A stretch of 11,209 nt of DNA, from contig JBMFXG010000084.1 in assembly GCA_049964535.1 (NCBI GenBank), positions 1 through 11,209 on the forward strand. Direction: 5' to 3'. The notes under the pieces are model-generated. The model was not told the origin of the DNA. It did no database searches and saw nothing but the letters and a program-made list of their open reading frames with translations. Made by a program: the position numbers and the translations under genes. Origin of the DNA: JAJYZP01 sp049964535 (lineage in GTDB: Bacteria; Actinomycetota; Acidimicrobiia; Acidimicrobiales; Acidimicrobiaceae). Shown here piece by piece: positions 5,085 through 11,209 of this stretch. Within the stretch, counting starts at the first letter, position 1, and the number at the start of each line of letters is the position of its first letter.

Positions 5085-7787
5085 CTAGTTGGGTGAGTCC
5101 GATGACGATGGTAGTTCGATGCGACGTGCGCCACCAACCGACGAGAATCGTTCGGGATAACACGTAAAGATGATGATCTGGCTGTTCGCAGCCACCATGC
5201 GAAAGAGGATGCCAAGCTGATCGAGGCGACCCCGATCGCTATTTCCGAGTGCGTCATCCAAGATGATCGGTGCACCGGTGACGTGATCGAGACTCGTTGG
5301 AGATCGCCCGATGATTTGAGCTACCGCCAGCATGTAGAGCAATGCAATCTGCTCTTGCGCGCCAACGGAGATTTGGTCGAGCGCTAATGTCGTTCCATGC
5401 AGCGTTCTGGTGGTGACGTTGAGGGTGGCGTGATCGAGCGCAACCTCGAAGGGGCTCCCGTAGAGTGCCGATCCTAGAGCGGAGATCGTCTGCGTCAGAG
5501 GCTCGATCAGCCGTTGCCGATCACTGTATTGGTAGTAGGTGAGGGTTCGGTAGAGTTTGTCGACTGCTCGTGCTTGTCGATGTGTGATAGTGATGCGAAC
5601 TGCCAGAATCTCGCGCTCGTGGCGTAGCTGTTCGAGCGTGCTGTAGAGGCCGCTCTCGCCAAGGGCAGAGAGCTCCCCGGTGAGCCGTTCGATCTTTCGG
5701 TCAACCGAGTCCCTCTCCTCTTCGAGCTCGTTGATTCGAAGTACCTCGTTCTCTCGGATGTCGTCGAGGAGGTCAAAACGAGGGTCACGAAGCTGTTCTC
5801 GCAGGTTATCGCAACGACGTTGGCTCTGTTCGAGATCGGCGGTGGTGAGGAGAACGTTGTTCGCGATCTGTGAATCTGGTTCGAGTTGGTTCGCCCGGTC
5901 AAGCTCGTTTTGGAGGTTCTGGGTTGTCGCTCGAGCGATCTCCCGGAGCTCTTCAGATACCTTGAGCTGGGAGAGGTGCGTCTGATGGGTCGCTTGTGCC
6001 TCGGTGACCCGGCGCTCCAGCTCACCAAGATCGCGCTCTGCCTGTGAATACTTCTCGTTCAGCTCGGTGAGTTGGTCACCGAGTTCGTCGAACGCTCTGC
6101 GATAGGAGATCTCATCGTCCGACTCGATCACGTGCTGAGGCGTCCGAATCTCGAGGGCATGTAGTTGCTCTTGCATGCTCGACAGGGTTGAGTACCCCGA
6201 GCTTGTGAAGATCTGATTCAACTGTGTCGTGATTTGGTCTCGTCGCTCGAGATGATTCTCTCGTTGTCGAACCGCGGTGCGCGCAAAGAGACCACTCGCT
6301 TCGGCAGGTATGGAGTTCGCTGCGCAGAAACTCTGTAGTCCCATGAGTGCACGGTCGTACGCGCTCTGGAGCTCTCCAAGGTTCGATCCACCGGATATCT
6401 CGACAGTGGCCAAGTCGCCGAGGGTCATGACGAGTGGGTCGGTCGCAGAAGGGCTAAAGATCTCGTCAGTATCGATATCGTGTGTCTGATCGTTGAATCC
6501 AAGCTGAAATGGTCGATGTGCATGAACAGTCACACGTGGAAGTTCAACTTCGAGCTTTGCTCGGGTGCTCGCAGTATGTCGTTCGAGCTCCTCGAGCTCC
6601 TCCACGATCTCAGGAGTGACGGTGCACTCTGCAAGGAACTGCTCCGACTCCCGTTGTAGGCTCTGCAGCTCATCCACCCGCTCTATGAGATTACGGAGCT
6701 GAGTTGCCTCTTGACGGCGGTAGAGATCGTTGCGCTGATCTTCGATGTTCGTGCGACGTTGAAGCAGCGGTGCGAGCTCTGCACGTTGACGTTCGGCCTC
6801 GACCGTTGCTTGAGTCAGCGCCTCGCGCTCGACCGTAACTCGTCGCTCAAGCTTCTCACAGGAGTTCTCTAGGTCTTTAACCTCTTGCGTTGCGGCCAGC
6901 AGCCGCTCTTGCAGTCGAGTTCGATCCGTCTCTTTGAGGCGTGCACTTTGATAGTTTGAACGCGCGACGGTCAGTTCGAGATCCGCAATGTGGAGCTGGT
7001 TCTTTAATGCGTTGAACTCAAGCCAAGTCGCATCGTGCCTCTCGAGCTTCCCGCGATGCTGGTCGAGCTCGTGCTCTCTGGGTGCGATGCTGGCTCGTAA
7101 TCGTTGGAGCTCCTCGCTCTGGCCCTCACAGTGAGCGAGCGCCGCTTCGGTCTCGCTGATCTGTTCCTCCAGCTTGTGAAGTTGTTGCTCTAATTCCGTT
7201 CGAGCTCGCGTTGGCCTGCCTGTTTCGGTGAAGTAGTTGGAGCGCTCCGCGCGGACCAACGTGATGAGCTCGCTCGTACTCGTATTGTCTTTCGTGCTGA
7301 GTTCACCCACGGTTGAGTCGAGAGCCGCTCCGAGAGTTTCGCTCTGCGCTGGGGCGTATCCTAGGTGCAGCGCTCCCTGCTGGTAGCGCAGAGCCTTCCA
7401 GAGCGTCTCGTCCAGCGTCTCGTTCAGGATCTCTCTGACTTTGTCATGAGCCTGTCGTCCGGTGAGCGTGAGCTTGAATGGTTGATGGATCTCAAGCATC
7501 GTAGATGGTGATTTGAGCCATCGCTTGGTAAGACTCGCACGATAGGGTCCACTTGAGAACGTCATTGACGCCTCGGGTCCAACGTCGCGTCCAATGGGTT
7601 GAACGGCCTTGATCGCACTCTTCGTTGAGGAGTCTGGGTCGGAGAGCAGCATGTCAAGAGCGATTAAGAAGCTACTCTTGCCAACTTCGTTCGGTCCCGA
7701 GACGATCGTGACACCCCGTTCAGCGAAGGTGAGTGTTTCCGATCGAGTGCCTCGAAAGTCTTGCAGCTTCAGAGAGTGGAGAATCAC
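5085..7787 (-). CDS. Rad50/SbcC-like coiled-coil ATPase without zinc hook
   Basis: The product is a 900-residue SMC/Rad50-type ATPase, expected to act with the nuclease encoded just upstream in DNA-end repair. The N-terminal ATPase lobe has a Walker A GPNEVGKSS (31-39) and a Q-loop-like LRYQQG (133-138). Long Glu/Gln/Arg-rich coiled coils span about 195-410 and 475-740. The C-terminal lobe has an ABC signature ISVGAQEQ (806-813), Walker B PIILDDAL (840-847) and FTCYPERF (874-881). No CxxC zinc hook exists; the Cys residues are scattered. Between the coiled coils lies a segment of about 60 residues (412-470) that looks beta-rich, with many Val, Thr and Asp. This differs from classical SbcC and recalls the YhaN branch and an actinobacterial group known to me from memory. 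The GTG start at 7787 overlaps the nuclease stop by four bases (GTGA), showing translational coupling. Family certain, exact role inferred. Confidence 0.9.
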   Translation of the reverse strand: MILHSLKLQDFRGTRSETLTFAERGVTIVSGPNEVGKSSFLIALDMLLSDPDSSTKSAIKAVQPIGRDVGPEASMTFSSGPYRASLTKRWLKSPSTMLEIHQPFKLTLTGRQAHDKVREILNETLDETLWKALRYQQGALHLGYAPAQSETLGAALDSTVGELSTKDNTSTSELITLVRAERSNYFTETGRPTRARTELEQQLHKLEEQISETEAALAHCEGQSEELQRLRASIAPREHELDQHRGKLERHDATWLEFNALKNQLHIADLELTVARSNYQSARLKETDRTRLQERLLAATQEVKDLENSCEKLERRVTVEREALTQATVEAERQRAELAPLLQRRTNIEDQRNDLYRRQEATQLRNLIERVDELQSLQRESEQFLAECTVTPEIVEELEELERHTASTRAKLEVELPRVTVHAHRPFQLGFNDQTHDIDTDEIFSPSATDPLVMTLGDLATVEISGGSNLGELQSAYDRALMGLQSFCAANSIPAEASGLFARTAVRQRENHLERRDQITTQLNQIFTSSGYSTLSSMQEQLHALEIRTPQHVIESDDEISYRRAFDELGDQLTELNEKYSQAERDLGELERRVTEAQATHQTHLSQLKVSEELREIARATTQNLQNELDRANQLEPDSQIANNVLLTTADLEQSQRRCDNLREQLRDPRFDLLDDIRENEVLRINELEEERDSVDRKIERLTGELSALGESGLYSTLEQLRHEREILAVRITITHRQARAVDKLYRTLTYYQYSDRQRLIEPLTQTISALGSALYGSPFEVALDHATLNVTTRTLHGTTLALDQISVGAQEQIALLYMLAVAQIIGRSPTSLDHVTGAPIILDDALGNSDRGRLDQLGILFRMVAANSQIIIFTCYPERFSSVGGARRIELPSSSDSPN

Positions 7788-8923
7788 GAGAGCTGTCCGT
7801 GGAGGCGGTAGAGGAGTGCAACTGCATCGAGCGCTGCGGAGGCTTCTTCAGTGGGGGACGAGCTCTCTGCGATGAGGGCGTTGAGAGCTTGAGCAGCGTA
7901 GCCGTGCAGATCAAGCATCTCACTTGTAATCTCACCGGGAAGGATAGTGAGGTCACTTTGGCGTTCCCAGCGAGTGAACCCGGCGAAGAGGGCGTGATAG
8001 TCTTCGAGTATCTGTTCGAGTTGCAGGTAGTCCATGAGTTTAAGTGTTCCAGTGAGACTGAGGCGGAGCACGACCGTGTGTTTGTGGGCGATGGCATCGA
8101 GGCGTTCACGCAACTGGTCGACGCTGAGACGGCCGATGAAGTCGGCGGCTAGGTCGATGAAGCGCCATTGCGATGTCTCACGGGTCTGTAGTGAGACCGT
8201 TCCGTCGTCGGCTAGATCAACGAGGAGGACGCTATTGGGTTCAGTCTCGTCGAAATCTGTCACTACCGGAGTACCTGAGTACCAGCATCGCCCTGTCTCA
8301 CCCACCTCGGTCCGTGAGTGTCGGTCTCCGAGAGCGACGTAGTGAACGATTGAACTCGTGAGGTACGGCTCGAGGTCGGAGAGCAAGATTGCTGCGGGAT
8401 TATCGAATGAGGGAACGATCGTGTCGACTGCGCCATGGCCAACTACGACTCGGTAACGAGCAGAGTCAGGCCGCACAGCTGTGCACGCTTGGGTGACGAG
8501 GTCCATCGTCACTCGCTTAGATGGCCAGGGGGCCGGATAGATCACGCATTCAAGATCGGGAAATTGGAGCGGCGTTGTGTCGTGAGCCACGACGATCTGT
8601 GGTGGGCATGCCGATCGAAACTGTCTCGAGGTATAGATAGACGCTGGATCGCTGGGATCGTGGTTTCCTGGTACGAGAACCACGGGAACATGGAAGGAAC
8701 GCAGTGCTTCAAGACAACGAAGGAGGTACTGTCGATCCAAGTAGTTGGACTCAAATACGTCGCCAGCCACTACAACGAGATCACAGTGTTCGTTGTCGGC
8801 TATGGAGGCGATTCTCGTCACTGCATCGATTCTCTCCTGATCGAACCGTGGATGTGCATCGGAATTAAGGAAGTGACGCGTCATACCGAGTTGCCAGTCA
8901 GAGGTATGCAAAAGTCTGAGCAT
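7784..8923 (-). CDS. Mre11/SbcD-like metallophosphoesterase (DNA repair exonuclease subunit)
   Basis: This 379-residue protein is the nuclease partner of the Rad50-like ATPase and belongs to the calcineurin-like phosphoesterases. Motifs in order are HTSDWQLGM (6-14), AGDVFESN (53-60), PGNHDP (85-90), VGHG (161-164) and ALGDRHS (197-203). A segment with WYSGTPVVTDFDE follows. Compared with the usual metal ligands, motif I has Asp9-x-Gln11 where D-x-H is expected, and motif V has G-Asp200-x-His202 where G-H-x-H is expected. I believe both changes occur across an actinobacterial subgroup, from memory only. The C-terminal 140 residues should bind the ATPase coiled-coil base. I chose the ATG at 8923 because GAGGAGA lies just upstream and the product then starts directly with the MLRLLHTSDW strand. 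An in-frame upstream start at 8995 adds 24 unlikely residues. The stop overlaps the next gene's start. Confidence 0.9.
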   Translation of the reverse strand: MLRLLHTSDWQLGMTRHFLNSDAHPRFDQERIDAVTRIASIADNEHCDLVVVAGDVFESNYLDRQYLLRCLEALRSFHVPVVLVPGNHDPSDPASIYTSRQFRSACPPQIVVAHDTTPLQFPDLECVIYPAPWPSKRVTMDLVTQACTAVRPDSARYRVVVGHGAVDTIVPSFDNPAAILLSDLEPYLTSSIVHYVALGDRHSRTEVGETGRCWYSGTPVVTDFDETEPNSVLLVDLADDGTVSLQTRETSQWRFIDLAADFIGRLSVDQLRERLDAIAHKHTVVLRLSLTGTLKLMDYLQLEQILEDYHALFAGFTRWERQSDLTILPGEITSEMLDLHGYAAQALNALIAESSSPTEEASAALDAVALLYRLHGQLS

Positions 8924-9393
8924 CAAAATCTCCTCTTGAAGGATGAGGTCTAGCGTAGGTGGTGACAGTGACAGGGAGGTAGAGTCGCAGAGCATTCACC
9001 GCGAGCTCGACTAGCTCCATTGCGTCGCCAGCTCGATTCAGACTCTCCTTTGCATAGGCCAGGGACCTACACGGTGTCCGACGCGCAGGGCTGCTCTTGA
9101 ATCTGTGCGCGTAGCGTCACGCTCGTCGTCATTTGGATCCAACGACTCTCAATCAAGTCGCTCATGATGAGATCCGAACGAGCCAAAGATGGAGGTGATT
9201 TCGTTGAGTACTCCCGATAGCGCAGAGGTCGGTCACCTCCCCATGACGTCGTTTGTGCACTCTTGTGGGAGATAGAAGGAGGGACCGTCTGGTCCGGTAC
9301 TGACTCCTACGCTCCCTACTCACTGCGGGCTCTCGTCCCCTCGGAGAACGCACGCCACAGAGGTGTCAGATGACCCGATGCGCCGTACGTGGT
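8924..9393. other. Intergenic stretch with several inverted repeats, no confident gene
   Basis: About 470 bases separate the cyclodeaminase-like gene from the nuclease gene and should hold the promoter of the latter. Inverted repeats seen are ACGCGCA/TGCGCGT (9081-9087/9106-9112), AGCGT-C-ACGCT (9113-9123), GGAGGTGA/TCACCTCC (9191-9198/9233-9240) and GGACC-GTCT-GGTCC (9282-9295). Short open frames exist, including a 32-codon minus-strand frame (9067-9165) and a TTG-started plus-strand frame (9204-9275), but none is well supported. No tRNA, SRP RNA, tmRNA or SOS box was recognised. Confidence 0.4.
8929..8935 (-). promoter_or_regulatory. Ribosome binding site deciding the nuclease start
   Basis: On the minus strand GAGGAGA (8929-8935) ends five bases before the ATG at 8923. 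No comparable site precedes the longer in-frame start at 8995, so the shorter 379-residue form is preferred. Confidence 0.7.
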
Positions 9394-10038
9394 TTATCGC
9401 TGCTGATTCGTTGTGGCAGAGCGTCGCGCTAGCGAAGCGAGTGCGCTGGTAACGTGGTTTGAGACTGTGGAGTAGAGCTCTTTCAGCTCCGTTGCAGAGG
9501 AGTGAGATGAAGGGTCAGGGACGTTGATCTCAGTGAGTACTGATGCAATGTTCACTACCGATTGGGCCAATATCGCCGCGCTGATGCAGTCTCCGATCAG
9601 ATTCGGATTCCCAGTCACGGCGATCTCGGCCGCGAGTGCGCTCAACTCTGCTGCGAGCTCTGCCAGCTCGTACGGTACTCGATTTGCGAGTGAGAGCGCC
9701 AACGCGAGTGCCGGCAACTCCGTGGTGGGATCGTCTTCGTCTCGCTGCTTTCGTCGAGCTTCGATAACTTTTGCGTAGTGTTCTGGGTCTTCGTTGCAAA
9801 GTTCCATGGCGCGATCTCGTAGGAGGATCGCTCTGCGGTCTAAGTCATCGCTCCGTGGGAGGTGTTTGACCGAGAGCTTGGCGGCCTTCGAGATCAATGA
9901 TGCCGCAAGAGCGGCTACATTCGCGGCGGCTGAGCCGGCAGCTGGGGCCGGTCCTGCCTCGCTCATCACAGCTAGGAACTCAGCGATACCGTAGCGTTCG
10001 TAGTGGTACCCCTCAGCTGAGTCCAATGATCTCACCAT
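9394..10038 (-). CDS. fchA: FTCD_C-domain protein, probable methenyl-THF cyclohydrolase (FchA type)
   Basis: The product of about 214 residues is a stand-alone cyclodeaminase/cyclohydrolase domain of the formiminotransferase-cyclodeaminase family. It is helical, with family marks IAEFLAVMSEAGPAP near residues 18-32, GSAAANVAALAASLISKA (35-52) and GNPNLIGDCISAAILA (143-158). Such single-domain proteins next to formate-THF ligase usually hydrolyse 5,10-methenyl-THF or run the reverse cyclisation, linking 10-formyl-THF to the rest of the folate pathway. A formimino-THF cyclodeaminase role cannot be excluded, but no histidine-degradation gene is in view. The usual small Gly-rich PxGGGS segment reads PAPAAGS here. 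I chose the ATG at 10038, which overlaps the fhs end by 26 bases; a TTG at 10026 preceded by GGTGAG is an alternative. The longer frame up to 10131 runs deep into fhs and was not used. Confidence 0.75.
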   Translation of the reverse strand: MVRSLDSAEGYHYERYGIAEFLAVMSEAGPAPAAGSAAANVAALAASLISKAAKLSVKHLPRSDDLDRRAILLRDRAMELCNEDPEHYAKVIEARRKQRDEDDPTTELPALALALSLANRVPYELAELAAELSALAAEIAVTGNPNLIGDCISAAILAQSVVNIASVLTEINVPDPSSHSSATELKELYSTVSNHVTSALASLARRSATTNQQR

Positions 10039-11209
10039 TCTGATCGATGTCCATGCCCTCTGCTGCTGGATGTGCTGAGAGACCAGGCATGGTGGAGATA
10101 TCCCCGCAGATGAGATAGACAAATCCTGCACCGACCGAGGCGCGTGCCTCTCGAACAGGCATTCTCCACCCAGTCGGTGCGCCTTTCAGTGATGGATCGG
10201 ACGAGATCGAGAGGTGAGTTTTAGCGATAATCACTGGAAGATGTCCGAAGCCATTTGCCTCATACATATCGAGCTGGCGAGCTGCAAGAGGAAGGTAGTC
10301 GACACCTTCTGCTCCATACACTCTCTCTGCGATGACCTCGATCTTCTCTCGGAGAGGGAGCTCGTCGTCATAGAGCAGATGAAAATCATTTTTATCGTTG
10401 GAAGCCTCAACGACCATCTCTGCAAGCTCAGTTGCGCCGCTGCCGCCATCGGTGAAGTTGCGACAGAGCGCCACCCGAGCTCCCATCTCTCGTGCGATGT
10501 CGGTGATCGCTTGATGCTCAGAATCGAAGTCGCCGGGAAAGACATTGACAGCTACGACTGGGCTCACACCGTGGAGCTTGATATTCTCAATTTGTTTGCG
10601 GAGGTTGGCACCTCCGGCAAAAACCTCGTCCGGATTCTCTTTGAGCATTTCGGGCGGTAGCGGCCGCCCTGCAACCACTCGATGAGACCCTGAGTGAACC
10701 TTTAGGGCGCGCACGGTGGCTACTACAACCGCAGCGTCAGGAGTCAAGCCAGAGGTCCGACACTTGATGTTGAAGAAGCGTTCAGCGCCCATGTCGGCTC
10801 CAAAGCCAGCTTCGGTTATGAGGAAGTCGCCCGAGTGGATACCGATGAGATCTGCAACGATGGAGGAGTTTCCATGGGCGATATTACCGAAGGGTCCTGC
10901 GTGGACGAGGACCGGTGTGTTCTCAAGAGTCTGTAGCAAGTTGGGCTTGATAGCGTCGCGCATCATCACTGTCATTGCTCCAGCGGCCTTCAACTGTTCA
11001 GCAGTGACCGGCTCTCCACCTTTGGTATAGCCAACGACGATCCGTCCGAGTCGGGCTCGTAGGTCATGGAGGGAGTTTGAGAGCGCGAGTATCCCCATGA
11101 TCTCTGACGCAGCGGTGATATCAAAGCCTGTCTGGCGAGTGACGCCATCGTTTCTGCCTCCGAGCCCGATCACGATATTGCGAAGTGATCGATCGTCTAC
11201 GTCAAGGAC
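10013..11209 (-). CDS. fhs: Formate-tetrahydrofolate ligase, C-terminal part (partial)
   Basis: The enzyme joins formate to tetrahydrofolate with ATP hydrolysis, giving 10-formyl-THF in the cytoplasm. The visible 398 residues run from VLDVDDRSLRNIVIGLGG to the stop. They match the family in LRNIVIGLGG, GFDITAASEIMGILAL, PVLVHAGPFGNIAHGNSS, ITEAGFGADMGAERFFNIKCR, VVVATVRALK, VNVFPGDF and CRNFTDGG. Full-length enzymes are close to 560 residues, so about 160 N-terminal residues, including the nucleotide-binding P-loop region, lie beyond the right edge. The ATG-like codon internal to the frame at 11173 is actually a GTG inside the conserved NIVIGLGG stretch and is not a start. The stop lies inside the 5' end of the FTCD_C-domain gene, indicating a co-translated one-carbon pair. 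Identification is firm. Confidence 0.96.
   Translation of the reverse strand, partial: VLDVDDRSLRNIVIGLGGRNDGVTRQTGFDITAASEIMGILALSNSLHDLRARLGRIVVGYTKGGEPVTAEQLKAAGAMTVMMRDAIKPNLLQTLENTPVLVHAGPFGNIAHGNSSIVADLIGIHSGDFLITEAGFGADMGAERFFNIKCRTSGLTPDAAVVVATVRALKVHSGSHRVVAGRPLPPEMLKENPDEVFAGGANLRKQIENIKLHGVSPVVAVNVFPGDFDSEHQAITDIAREMGARVALCRNFTDGGSGATELAEMVVEASNDKNDFHLLYDDELPLREKIEVIAERVYGAEGVDYLPLAARQLDMYEANGFGHLPVIIAKTHLSISSDPSLKGAPTGWRMPVREARASVGAGFVYLICGDISTMPGLSAHPAAEGMDIDQNGEIIGLS

Noticed and set aside
8435..8953. 172-residue plus-strand open frame
   Set aside because: Lies antisense to the metallophosphoesterase, whose catalytic motifs occupy the same bases.
8924..8995. Longer N-terminus for the nuclease starting at 8995
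   Set aside because: The added 24 residues do not fit the family, and the good ribosome site lies before the ATG at 8923.
9162..9353. 63-residue minus-strand open frame between the fchA-like and nuclease genes
   Set aside because: Very Arg-rich, no ribosome site, spans the inverted repeats; unlikely to be translated.

Overview
The window reads as chromosomal DNA from an actinobacterium of moderate GC content. Every confident gene is on the minus strand. The evidence for the group is an InhA-type enoyl reductase, a hook-less Rad50-like ATPase paired with an Mre11-like nuclease of a kind I associate with actinobacteria, and frequent GTG starts. An acidophilic Acidimicrobiia relative would fit the base composition and gene mix, but that placement is inference. 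I see no phage, insertion sequence, CRISPR array, tRNA or rRNA.

In the direction of transcription (high to low coordinates) there are three blocks. The one-carbon block comes first. It is the C-terminal two thirds of formate-tetrahydrofolate ligase (fhs, running off the right edge), overlapped by a small FTCD_C-domain protein best read as an FchA-type methenyl-THF cyclohydrolase. Together they would take formate through 10-formyl-THF to methenyl-THF. About 470 bases without a confident gene follow, holding several inverted repeats.

The DNA-end-processing block is a two-gene operon joined by a 4-base GTGA overlap. An Mre11/SbcD-like metallophosphoesterase comes first, then a 900-residue Rad50/SbcC-like coiled-coil ATPase. 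It is closed by a perfect 13-bp hairpin just after the stop. The pair departs from textbook SbcCD: the ATPase has no CxxC zinc hook and carries a short beta-rich segment between its coiled coils, and the nuclease has Gln and Asp where two metal-binding His are expected.

The third block starts after a gene-free stretch of about 630 bases that holds a 16-bp perfect palindrome and an operator-like double palindrome. It contains an MFS_3-type exporter and a tightly coupled 69-residue single-pass membrane protein. A 264-base gap with three successive hairpins follows, then fabI (InhA-like), a GTG-started secreted or membrane-anchored protein of unknown function, and the N-terminal part of a Rieske non-heme iron oxygenase that runs off the left edge.

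The observations most worth a second look are the altered Mre11/Rad50-like pair, the hairpin array upstream of fabI, and the palindromes in the gap between the ATPase gene and the MFS gene.
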